Shown here piece after piece: positions 1 through 10,152 of a stretch of 64,000 nucleotides of DNA. Every line of letters begins with the position of its first letter. Position 1 is the first letter of the stretch. The translations under genes and the position numbers were made by a program. This DNA comes from Synechococcus sp. JA-3-3Ab (GTDB lineage: Bacteria; Cyanobacteriota; Cyanobacteriia; Thermostichales; Thermostichaceae), in NCBI RefSeq assembly GCF_000013205.1, contig NC_007775.1, forward strand, positions 1,422,501 to 1,486,500, read 5' to 3'. The notes under the pieces are model-generated. The model made no database searches, was not told the DNA's origin, and was given only the letters and a program-made list of their open reading frames with translations.

Positions 1-182
1 ACCGCCCCATACAAGCCCGCCACCGGCCCGGCACCAGAAGCCACCCCAAAGGCCAGGGCCATCGGCAGCGAGACAATAGCCGTCGTCAGGCCACCGAAGA
101 GATCCCCACGCCAGTTTTCTAGGCTCAGACGCCGACGCCAAGCCAGCACTCCCCCACCTTGCCCCGTCACTTGGCCCAACAT
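1..182 (-). CDS. SulP-family anion/bicarbonate transporter, N-terminal part
   Basis: Only the first 60 codons lie in the window; the gene runs off the left edge. The translation contains GDLFGGLTTAIVSLPMALAF followed by a glycine-rich GVASGAGPVAGLYGA stretch, the first transmembrane helix and substrate-site region typical of SulP permeases and close to the cyanobacterial bicarbonate transporter BicA. SulP proteins move sulfate or bicarbonate across the plasma membrane; which ion is used cannot be told from this fragment. The ATG at 182 is the first start after an in-frame stop. It is divergent from gyrA. Confidence 0.8.
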   Translation of the reverse strand, partial: MLGQVTGQGGGVLAWRRRLSLENWRGDLFGGLTTAIVSLPMALAFGVASGAGPVAGLYGA

Positions 183-483
183 GCCCCACTGCCCTCAATG
201 CTATAGGCAGCCTATCATTGAGCGTTACCATAACGCCCCGATTAGAGGATAGATTTTTATCTATAAATGTCTTCAGGGATCCCCTTGGGACAGGGGGCGG
301 CTCCGGGCAACTCCCTCTGCCCCGGCAAAAGGCAATGGTAGACTAGACGCAGGCGCACTTTATTTTAGTTTCCTGGGTTGCCGACCGTTGGCCGGCAATG
401 GCGATTGCTGCTGCGACAGCTTTGTAACCTCGAACCGTGCCCGCGCCCAAGCCGACCGGGATCCCTCACCTCTACCCCCACCC
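183..483. promoter_or_regulatory. Divergent intergenic region with two dyad symmetries
   Basis: This 301-bp gap separates the divergent SulP gene and gyrA and contains no credible ORF. It holds a perfect inverted repeat CGTTA-CCA-TAACG at 223-235 and a perfect ATAGAT-TTTT-ATCTAT dyad at 249-264. Both sit nearer the transporter start and could be operators, for example for a LysR-type regulator; the regulator is inference. Confidence 0.4.
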
Positions 484-3039
<2,556 letters not shown>

Positions 3040-3229
3040 TCTCCGAGGCGGCGCCTCCCGAGGTACGGCATTTGCCGCCTCAAAGGGGTGGGATCCCGTA
3101 CCGAAGGCGGCGAGGCTCGGGTGTTAGGTTTGACATAGCCCAATTGGCGGAGCTGCGAAGGCCTAAGGAATGGGGCCAACAGCTCCGAGTTGGGCTAGAT
3201 TTGCTGTGTTTGGGGAGCTTGGTGACTCC

Positions 3230-3625
3230 ATGTCGAGCCCGATCAATTTCATTCCTGGTTTTGAGGCCGCGCAAACGCCCAGCCCCAACAACCGGCTCTG
3301 GCAATATCTGCAGTCTCAGGACCCCAGCGTTTTTCAAGACATCGCCCGCAACTCGTCGCCGGAGGTGCTGGAGATCTTGGGCCACAACATTCGCAGCTTG
3401 GTGGGCAGTTTGCCGCCAGACCAATTTGGCGTTCAAATCATCACCAACCGCGAGAGCTTGGCAAAAATGCTCTCCGGGGCGATGATGGGTGGCTACTTTC
3501 TGCGGGTGATGGAGCAGCGTCTGGCCCTGGAGCAGTCTTTGGGTAACTCATCCGCCGCCGTCCCCTCTCCCCAACCTTCAACACCGGATCAACCTCCAAC
3601 AGCGGAGGGGGGCAGTGCCCAATAG
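3230..3625 (+). CDS. DUF760 family protein
   Basis: A 131-aa soluble protein of the cyanobacterial/plastid DUF760 family, whose function is not established. The diagnostic core runs from SPEVLEILGHNIRSLVGSLP through QIITNRESLAKMLSGAMMG to YFLRVMEQRLALE at about residues 40-110; a Ser/Pro-rich tail follows. The frame is open upstream to 3170, but the ATG at 3230 gives the usual short N-terminus. It lies 190 bp after gyrA on the same strand, with glycerate kinase just downstream. Confidence 0.8.
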   Translation: MSSPINFIPGFEAAQTPSPNNRLWQYLQSQDPSVFQDIARNSSPEVLEILGHNIRSLVGSLPPDQFGVQIITNRESLAKMLSGAMMGGYFLRVMEQRLALEQSLGNSSAAVPSPQPSTPDQPPTAEGGSAQ

Positions 3626-3702
3626 CTCCGGGCTCAGCCTTGCGGGCCCGCAGCCAAGTTCAATCCATCCTCTCTGTTGCCGCCGAGGACGTTTTAGGGC
3701 TG

Positions 3703-4896
3703 ATGCTGGGTATGGGTTCACCAGACCAGGGATCTGAGTTCAGCCGCCCACCTCGGCGGGTTTTGATCTGCCCGGATAGCTTCAAAGGATCCCTGACAGC
3801 CAAGGCAGCAGCGGAGAGCATCTCCCGGGGCATCCGCCAGGTCTTGCCGAAGGCCAAGGTGGAGCTACTCCCCCTGGCCGATGGGGGCGAGGGCACGCTG
3901 GAGACCTTGTTGCCGGCGCTGGGGGGAGAGAAACGAGGGCTGTGGGTCACTGGCCCGCTGGGGGATCCCGTCTGGGCCGAGTACGGGGTGGCAGGCGAGC
4001 GGGCGCTGCTGGAAGTAGCCCAGGTGGCCGGCCTGACCTTGGTGCCCCCTGAGCAGCGGGATCCCACCCGCACCACCACCTATGGCCTGGGGGAGCTGTT
4101 GCGGGCCGTCTGCCGGGATCCCATCGCCGAGATTTGGATAGCGCTGGGCGGATCCGCCACCGTCGATGCGGGTGCGGGGATGGCGCAGGCCTTGGGCTAT
4201 CGCCTCTTGGATGGGGCCGGGGATCCCATCGGCTGGGGGGGAGGGGAGCTGGCCCGCCTGGCGCGCATCGAGCCACCTAAACAGCGCATTTGGCAAGGCA
4301 AGCGCATCCGCGGCCTCTGCGATGTGCAGAACGCCCTCACTGGCCCGTTGGGGGCGGCTGCCGTCTTTGCCCCCCAGAAGGGCGCCACTCCCCAGCAAGT
4401 GCGGCAATTGGAGCAGGCACTGCAGCAGTGGGCCAGGGTGGTGGAGCGGGATCTGGGCCGGGCCGTGGAGGGGATCCCAGGGGCCGGCGCCGCCGGCGGG
4501 CTGGGGGCAGGATTGGTGGCTTTTTTGGGCGCCACCCTGGAGTCCGGGATCCAGCTCTTGGCCCAGCACTTGGCCCTGCCGGAGCGTCTCCGCCGCTGCG
4601 ATCTGGTGGTAACTGGCGAGGGCCGCCTTGACGAACAGAGCAGCATGGGCAAGGTAGTGGGGGCGGTGCTGGAGCAGGCCATGGTGGCCCAGAAGCCCCT
4701 GCTGATTCTCTGTGGCCAGGCCACCCCGGCAGCCCGGGCCGACTTGGCCGCCCGACCCCTTCCCATTAGAGTTGCTGCCCTCTGTGACCGGATCCCGGAT
4801 GTGGCCGAGGCGCAGCGCCAGGCCGGTTACCACCTGGAGCAGATGGCCGCTTGGGAGTTGAAAAAGTTTCTGGCCGGGGATCCGATCCCCACCTAG
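3703..4896 (+). CDS. Glycerate kinase, type I (GlxK/GarK family)
   Basis: A cytosolic kinase that phosphorylates D-glycerate, probably feeding photorespiratory or organic-acid carbon back to glycolysis. Family hallmarks are the N-terminal CPDSFKGSLTA, then LPLADGGEGTLETL, IALGGSATVDAGAGMAQALG, and GAGAAGGLGAGL near the middle. VVTGEGRLDEQSSMGK is the C-terminal substrate/nucleotide motif. From the ATG at 3703 the protein has 397 aa, close to the usual 375-385; a second ATG lies at 3712, and a TTG at 3640 would add 21 residues. The 2-phosphoglycerate-forming regiochemistry is family knowledge, not visible here. Confidence 0.9.
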   Translation: MLGMGSPDQGSEFSRPPRRVLICPDSFKGSLTAKAAAESISRGIRQVLPKAKVELLPLADGGEGTLETLLPALGGEKRGLWVTGPLGDPVWAEYGVAGERALLEVAQVAGLTLVPPEQRDPTRTTTYGLGELLRAVCRDPIAEIWIALGGSATVDAGAGMAQALGYRLLDGAGDPIGWGGGELARLARIEPPKQRIWQGKRIRGLCDVQNALTGPLGAAAVFAPQKGATPQQVRQLEQALQQWARVVERDLGRAVEGIPGAGAAGGLGAGLVAFLGATLESGIQLLAQHLALPERLRRCDLVVTGEGRLDEQSSMGKVVGAVLEQAMVAQKPLLILCGQATPAARADLAARPLPIRVAALCDRIPDVAEAQRQAGYHLEQMAAWELKKFLAGDPIPT

Positions 4897-4933
4897 CAAA
4901 TGGCTGGGAAACAGCTTATCCATCGATCTCCAG

Positions 4934-4973
4934 CTCCCCTCTCCCCTTGGGAGAGGGGCTGGGGGTGAGGGCC
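4934..4973. repeat. GC-rich dispersed repeat
   Basis: CTCCCCTCTCCCCTTGGGAG followed by AGGGGCTGGGGGTGAGGGC, between glycerate kinase and psb28; same family as 7899-7935. Confidence 0.7.
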
Positions 4974-5035
4974 GCTAGGGGCGGGGATCGCTTGGGTCAG
5001 CGACAAAGTGTCTTAATCATCGTGTTTGGAACAAC

Positions 5036-5041
5036 TATAAT
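5036..5041 (+). promoter_or_regulatory. Probable -10 box of psb28
   Basis: A perfect TATAAT lies 27 bp upstream of the psb28 start codon. A weak TTAATC sits 17 bp upstream of it as the only -35 candidate. Transcription would start near 5048, giving a leader of about 20 nt. Confidence 0.5.
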
Positions 5042-5067
5042 GACTTGAATGAGTTTTTTTAAAAATT

Positions 5068-5382
5068 ATGGCCACTATTGAGTTTTCTCCCGGTATTCCA
5101 GAAGTGCCAACGCAGGTGCGGTTGCTGAAATCCAAAACCGGCAAGCGGGGATCCGCCATTTTTCGCTTTGAGGAGCTGAAGTCCGACACGCAAAGCATCC
5201 TTGGCATGCGGATGATCGACGAGGAAGGGGAGCTGACCACCCGCAACATCAAAGCCAAGTTCTTGAACGGGGAATTCAAGGCCTTGGAAGTGATCTACGA
5301 CATGGAAACAGAAGCAGAATGGGAGCGCTTCCTGCGCTTCATGGAGCGCTTCTCGGCAGCCAACCAGATGGGCATGGCCTAG
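5068..5382 (+). CDS. psb28: Photosystem II assembly protein Psb28
   Basis: A 104-aa soluble factor that binds the cytosolic side of photosystem II assembly intermediates. The family pattern is visible: IEFSPGIPE at the N-terminus, QVRLLKSKTGKRGSAIFRFE, then IDEEGELTTRNIKAKFLNGE, and the C-terminal EAEWERFLRFMERFSAANQ. Length matches the usual 105-115 aa. No strong Shine-Dalgarno precedes the ATG, but a TATAAT box does. It converges on gatA with only 5 bp between the stop codons. Cyanobacteria often have two Psb28 forms; which this is cannot be settled here. Confidence 0.93.
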   Translation: MATIEFSPGIPEVPTQVRLLKSKTGKRGSAIFRFEELKSDTQSILGMRMIDEEGELTTRNIKAKFLNGEFKALEVIYDMETEAEWERFLRFMERFSAANQMGMA

Positions 5383-5387
5383 TGGGC

Positions 5388-6917
5388 TCAGCTTTTGGAT
5401 TTTTTGCTCCCCTTGGTGGACTTGCTCTTGGCTTTGGGCTGTTGAGCGGTTCCCTGGGCCTGCTCAAGGGGGGGCTGTCCCAGGGGAGGTCGCCGCTTGT
5501 GCCAGTCGGTGCTCTGCTCATAGGCATAGGCCACCCGCAGCACCTTGCTCTCCTGCAAGACGTTGCCTATGATCTGCAGGCCAATGGGCAGACCGTTGGC
5601 AAAGCCACAGGGCAGGCTCAGCCCCGGCAGGCCCGCCAAATTGACCGGGATCGTCATCAGGTCGCACAGGTACATACTCAAGGGATCCTCCCGCTCCCCC
5701 GCCTTGAAGGCCGGCGTGGGGGTGGTGGGGCTGACCAGCACATCCACCTTCTCGAAGGCCCTGAGGAAATCCTGCTTGATCAGGGTGCGCACCTTCTGGG
5801 CTTTGAGGTAGTAGGCGTCGTAGTAGCCGGCAGAGAGGGCATAGGTGCCGATCATGATGCGCCGCTTCACCTCCGGCCCAAAGCCGCGGGCGCGCGTTTT
5901 GCCGTACATAGCCAAGAGCGAGTCGGCGGGTTCCCGCAGGCCGTACTTGACGCCGTCGTAGCGGGCCAGATTGGAAGAAGCTTCCGAAGGGGCAATGATG
6001 TAATAGGTGGCCAGGCCATAGCGAAAGCTAGGACAGTCGATCTCCAGGATCTCTGCCCCCAGCTCCTCTAGGTGTTGGATGGCCGCTTGCACGGCAGCGC
6101 GGGTCTCTTCCCCACACCCTTCTCCCAGCAGGTCGCGGATGACTCCAATCTTGAAGCCTTTGATCTCGGGGATCAAAGCCTGGCTGTAGTCCGGGATCTC
6201 CACCTTGAGGCTGGTGGAATCCAGGGGGTCATGGCCGGCAATCCCCTGCAGCAGCAGGGCCACGTCCTCCACCGTGCGCCCAAAGGGCCCCACTTGATCC
6301 AAAGAGGAGGCAAAAGCCACCAGCCCATAGCGGGAGACCAGCCCATAGGTGGGCTTGAGGCCGACCACGCCACAGAAGGCCGCCGGCTGGCGGATCGATC
6401 CCCCCGTATCCGATCCCAGGGCCACCACCGCCTGGTCTGCCGCCACCGCCGCCGCCGACCCGCCTGAGGATCCCCCCGGCACCCGCGTCAGGTCCCAGGG
6501 GTTGGCGGTGCGCTGAAAGGCCGAGTTTTCCGTAGAACTGCCCATGGCAAACTCGTCCAGGTTGGTCTTGCCCACCGTCACCATGCCGGCAGCCGCCAGC
6601 CGCGCCGTCACCGTCGACTCGTAGGGCGGGATGAACCCCTCCAGCATCCGGGAAGCGCAGGTGGTGCGGATCCCTTGGGTACAGAGGTTGTCTTTGACAG
6701 CTAACGGGATCCCGGCCAAAGGGCCAATCTCTTCCCCGGCCCGAATGCGGGCGTCCACCGCCTTGGCCTGTTGCAGAGCCAGTTCTTCGGTTACAGTAAT
6801 AAAGCTTTTAAGCTGCGGCTCCAGTTGGGCCAGGCGCTCCAGGTACTCGCGGGCGATCTCTTCGGCAGAGCGCTCTTTGGTTACCAACTGCCTGTGGAGG
6901 GCACGGATGACAGACAT
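5388..6917 (-). CDS. gatA: Glutamyl-tRNA(Gln) amidotransferase subunit A
   Basis: The amidase subunit of GatCAB, which makes Gln-tRNA(Gln) by transamidating mischarged Glu-tRNA(Gln). The catalytic Lys is in PLAVKDNLC. The amidase signature [17 protein letters not shown] follows, and [16 protein letters not shown] carries the cis-Ser and nucleophilic Ser. Length is 509 aa from the ATG at 6917 ([10 protein letters not shown], the family N-terminus); an ATG 24 bp further upstream (6941) would add 8 residues. The C-terminus ends in a Lys/Ser-rich tail. Confidence 0.95.
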   Translation of the reverse strand: MSVIRALHRQLVTKERSAEEIAREYLERLAQLEPQLKSFITVTEELALQQAKAVDARIRAGEEIGPLAGIPLAVKDNLCTQGIRTTCASRMLEGFIPPYESTVTARLAAAGMVTVGKTNLDEFAMGSSTENSAFQRTANPWDLTRVPGGSSGGSAAAVAADQAVVALGSDTGGSIRQPAAFCGVVGLKPTYGLVSRYGLVAFASSLDQVGPFGRTVEDVALLLQGIAGHDPLDSTSLKVEIPDYSQALIPEIKGFKIGVIRDLLGEGCGEETRAAVQAAIQHLEELGAEILEIDCPSFRYGLATYYIIAPSEASSNLARYDGVKYGLREPADSLLAMYGKTRARGFGPEVKRRIMIGTYALSAGYYDAYYLKAQKVRTLIKQDFLRAFEKVDVLVSPTTPTPAFKAGEREDPLSMYLCDLMTIPVNLAGLPGLSLPCGFANGLPIGLQIIGNVLQESKVLRVAYAYEQSTDWHKRRPPLGQPPLEQAQGTAQQPKAKSKSTKGSKKSKS

Positions 6918-7097
6918 AGGCAAACTCGTGGGGAAGGGCAAATGCCAGTGAAGCCAGACAAAGTTCCTCTAGATTAATCTAGGTGGGATCCCTTCCCAAC
7001 CCTAACTCCCTAAAGATCTCGTGGATCCCCCTCTCTTGCTAGGAGAGGATCTAGGGATGATCACATCAGCAGCGCCGAGCGCCTGGGCTGTTGGCAG

Positions 7098-7415
7098 TCA
7101 ACGCCGTTCCAAAAAATCGCGGCGCAGATCCCGAATCTCCTGCCGCATCTCCCGCATCTCTTGGGCCATCTCGTCAGTGCGCCGTTCCAAAGCCTCGGTG
7201 CGCCGTTCCAAAGCCTCGGTGCGCCGTTCCAAAGCCTCGGTGCGCCGTTCAATGGCTCGGGTGCGCTCGTCAAAGCGATCCAGCGCCTCCCGGAAAAACT
7301 GTGCCAGCATCGCCTGCCCTTCCCGCAGCTCTTGGATCAAAACCTGCTGGTTCTGCTGGGCAGCTTGCAACTCCTGGACGGCCCGAATCAGCCACTGCTC
7401 TTGCTCAGGTGTCAT
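7098..7415 (-). CDS. Small heptad-repeat coiled-coil protein (copy 1 of 3)
   Basis: A 105-aa predicted coiled-coil protein of unknown function, one of three close paralogues on this strand within 2 kb. It begins TPEQEQWLIRAVQELQAAQ, continues through a conserved REGQAMLAQFFREALDRFDE core, and has tandem seven-residue units ERRTEAL encoded by 21-bp repeats, ending EIRDLRRDFLERR. The start at 7415 matches the other two copies; an upstream start at 7439 is possible. The strongly charged amphipathic sequence suggests an oligomerising protein, not an enzyme. Confidence 0.65.
   Translation of the reverse strand: MTPEQEQWLIRAVQELQAAQQNQQVLIQELREGQAMLAQFFREALDRFDERTRAIERRTEALERRTEALERRTEALERRTDEMAQEMREMRQEIRDLRRDFLERR
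7176..7262. repeat. 21-bp tandem repeat encoding ERRTEAL heptads
   Basis: About four 21-bp units of the form GTGCGCCGTTCCAAAGCCTC lie in tandem inside the coiled-coil gene; the last unit has diverged. The two paralogues carry two and four units, so the array changes by whole heptads and keeps the frame. Confidence 0.8.
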
Positions 7416-7522
7416 GGTTACCAAGGCGCTACAGAACAAGGAAATCCTACCACCCTAAATCTCCTCCTGGGAGAAGGATCCGGGGATGGTTACACTAGCA
7501 ACGCAGAGCGCTTGGGCCCAAG

Positions 7523-7861
7523 TTACCGCCGTTCCAAAAAGTCGCGGCGCAGATCCCGAATCTCTTGCCGCATCTCCCGCATCTCTCGGGCCATCTCGTC
7601 AGTGCGCCGTTCCAGGGCTTCCGTGCGCCGTTCAATGGCTCGGGTGCGCTCGTCAAAGCGATCCAGTGCCTCGCGGAAAAACTGTGCCAGCATCGCCTGT
7701 CCCTCCCGCAGCTCTTGGATCAAAACCTGCTGGTTTTGCTGGACAAGACGCAGCTCCTGCTGGGCAGCTTGCAATTCTTTTTGGGAGGCTTGCAGCTCTC
7801 TTTGGGAGGCTTGCAACTCTTGGATGGCTTGAATCAGCCACTGTTCTTGCTCGGGCGTCAT
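7523..7861 (-). CDS. Small heptad-repeat coiled-coil protein (copy 2 of 3)
   Basis: A 112-aa paralogue of the proteins encoded at 7098-7415 and 8742-9128. The N-terminal half has extra QASQKELQAAQQELRLVQ heptads, while only two ERRTEAL-type units are present in the C-terminal half. The same EALDRFDERTRAIERRTE core and DLRRDFLERR end are present. The function is unknown. It lies between tRNA-Ala and copy 1, and a GC-rich dispersed repeat sits just upstream. Confidence 0.65.
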   Translation of the reverse strand: MTPEQEQWLIQAIQELQASQRELQASQKELQAAQQELRLVQQNQQVLIQELREGQAMLAQFFREALDRFDERTRAIERRTEALERRTDEMAREMREMRQEIRDLRRDFLERR

Positions 7862-7898
7862 GGTTACTGAAACACTACAGAATAAGGAAATCCTACCA

Positions 7899-7935
7899 CC
7901 CCTCTCCTGCTGGGAGAGGGGCCAGGGGTGAGGGC
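7899..7935. repeat. GC-rich dispersed repeat (GGGAGAGGGG...GGGGTGAGGG)
   Basis: A copy of a dispersed repeat made of CCCCTCTCC, a short loop, GGGAGAGGGG and then GGGGTGAGGGC. The arms can form a hairpin. Other copies are at 4934-4973, 8682-8720, 9160-9243, 9300-9335 and 26177-26213. Confidence 0.7.
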
Positions 7936-7937
7936 GA

Positions 7938-8010
7938 TGGAGAGTAGGGAACTCGAATCCCTGACCTCTGCGGTGCGATCGCAGCGCTCTACCAACTGAG
8001 CTAACTCCCC
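7938..8010 (-). tRNA. tRNA-Ala (anticodon CGC)
   Basis: The minus strand folds into a complete 73-nt cloverleaf. The acceptor stem is GGGGAGU/ACUCUCC with the G3:U70 wobble that identifies alanine tRNA. The D arm is GCUC...GAGC, the anticodon stem CUGCG/CGCAG, and the loop AUCGCAC gives anticodon CGC. The T arm is AGGGA-UUCGAGU-UCCCU. CCA is not encoded. The first 10 bases overlap the 3' end of the Uma2-type gene. Confidence 0.93.
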
Positions 8011-8675
8011 GTAGCTCTACCAGGATAACCTGAATCGGCAGCCAAGATCTCCCCCACCTGCAACTCTAGCCCCACAAAAACCTGCGAAGGTACCCCCTCG
8101 GATCCCTTCAGCTCCAGCAGGTCGTACCAGCCCTCGTGCAACAGCAGCAGGCTCACCTTCTCTTCCAAAGGATCCACAATCCAATACTCGCCGATGCCCA
8201 AAACGCAGTATTCCGCCCGTTTGGCCCGGTAGTCCGCCGCCCGGCTGGATTCGCTCACCACCTCCACCACCAATAGCGGCGGCGGATCCTCCAAGCGAAT
8301 CAAAGCCTCTCGGGATCCCATCTCCTGCCACTGCTCCAAAGGCAGCACCACCACATCCGGGATCCGCACCGTTTCCCAGCGGTTGCCCCGCGGCGACTGG
8401 ATCCCCAGGCCGCCCTGGATTGTTGTCCAAGGCAACTGCCGTCTGGCGATCTCCGCCTCAAAAACCTGGCTGAGAAACTTTTGGATCTGGACATGCCGTC
8501 CGGTTGGAAGGGCCATGGGCACCAACTCCCCCGCCACCAACTCATAGCGGGTATCGCCGCCATCGGAATACTTGAGGTACTCTGCCAAACTCAGGCGAGC
8601 CGTTGTCGATCCAGAAGCAGAAACGGATCCGATCGTCAAAGCCACAGCCACCTCCAAAGGCTGCTCTGCTGCCAT
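8001..8675 (-). CDS. Uma2-type (DUF820) PD-(D/E)XK nuclease-like protein
   Basis: A 224-aa member of the Uma2/DUF820 family, very abundant in cyanobacteria and structurally related to restriction-type endonucleases; its physiological role is unknown. Markers are SLAEYLKY, DTRYELVAGELVPM, VRIPDVVVLP, LLVVEVVSESS and YWIVDPLEEKV; the D and the E-x-V pair are the expected metal-site residues. The ATG at 8675 is preferred because upstream codons read through a dispersed repeat. The stop codon lies inside the tRNA-Ala gene, an unusual overlap. Confidence 0.8.
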   Translation of the reverse strand: MAAEQPLEVAVALTIGSVSASGSTTARLSLAEYLKYSDGGDTRYELVAGELVPMALPTGRHVQIQKFLSQVFEAEIARRQLPWTTIQGGLGIQSPRGNRWETVRIPDVVVLPLEQWQEMGSREALIRLEDPPPLLVVEVVSESSRAADYRAKRAEYCVLGIGEYWIVDPLEEKVSLLLLHEGWYDLLELKGSEGVPSQVFVGLELQVGEILAADSGYPGRATGS

Positions 8676-8681
8676 CCTAAC

Positions 8682-8720
8682 CCCCCTCTCCCTCAGGGAG
8701 AGGGGCTGGGGGTGAGGGCC
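8682..8720. repeat. GC-rich dispersed repeat
   Basis: Same family as 7899-7935: CCCCTCTCCCT, GGGAGAGGGG, then GCTGGGGGTGAGGGC. It lies just upstream of the Uma2-type gene and would encode a spurious PHPQPLSLRERG peptide if the gene were started further upstream. Confidence 0.7.
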
Positions 8721-8741
8721 GGCGCGGAGCACTTGAGGCTG

Positions 8742-9128
8742 CTACCGCCGTTCCAAAAAATCGCGGCGCAGATCCCTCATCTCCGCTGCCATCTCATCAG
8801 TGCGGCGCTCTAGGGCTTCCGTGCGCCGTTCCAAGGCTTCTGTGCGCCGTTCCAGGGCTTCGGTGCGGCGTTCAATAGCGCGGGTGCGCTCGTCAAAGCG
8901 ATCTAGCGCCTCGCGGAAAAACTGCGCCAGCATCGCCTGCCCCTCGCGCACTTCCTGAATCAGAACCTGTTGATTTTGCTGGCCCGCTTGCAGCTCTCGA
9001 ATCAAAACCTCCTGGTTTTGCTGGACAAGGCGCAGCTCCTGCTGGGCAGCTTGCAGCTCTTTTTGGGCAGCCTGCAGCTCCTGGACAGCTCGGATTAACC
9101 ACTCTTCTTGTTCTGGGGTCATCGTCAA
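8742..9128 (-). CDS. Small heptad-repeat coiled-coil protein (copy 3 of 3)
   Basis: The longest of the three paralogues (128 aa). It carries an extra RELQAGQQNQQVLIQEV insertion in the N-terminal half and four ERRTEAL-type heptads in the C-terminal half, ending EMRDLRRDFLERR. It begins MTMTPEQEEW, so translation could start at either Met. The function is unknown; the array with Uma2 and tRNA-Ala suggests local duplication around these genes. Confidence 0.65.
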   Translation of the reverse strand: MTMTPEQEEWLIRAVQELQAAQKELQAAQQELRLVQQNQEVLIRELQAGQQNQQVLIQEVREGQAMLAQFFREALDRFDERTRAIERRTEALERRTEALERRTEALERRTDEMAAEMRDLRRDFLERR

Positions 9129-9159
9129 AAAGTTCTACAGAGGATAAAAAAATCCTACT

Positions 9160-9335
9160 CCCCTCTCCCTCAGGGAGAGGGGCTGGGGGTGGTCGCGTTA
9201 GCGGCGCGGAGCGCTTGGGCTGGGAGAGGGGCTGGGGGTGAGGGCCGCCGGCGGCGCACAGCGCTTGAGGCTGCCGGAAAGAACCACCCAAAACAAAAAC
9301 CCCTCTCCCCATGGGAGAGGGGCCAGGGGTGAGGG
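9160..9335. repeat. Cluster of GC-rich dispersed repeats
   Basis: Three copies or partial copies of the GGGAGAGGGG/GGGGGTGAGGG family lie at about 9160-9198, 9221-9243 and 9300-9335, between the ferredoxin stop and the third coiled-coil gene. No gene is seen in this gap. The hairpin arms could act as transcription end signals for petF. Confidence 0.65.
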
Positions 9336-9350
9336 ATCGGAGGTGAGGGC

Positions 9351-10152
<802 letters not shown>

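Noticed and set aside
7176-7262. Possible CRISPR array in the 21-bp tandem repeats
   Set aside because: There are no unique spacers and the units encode in-frame heptads, so this is a coding minisatellite.
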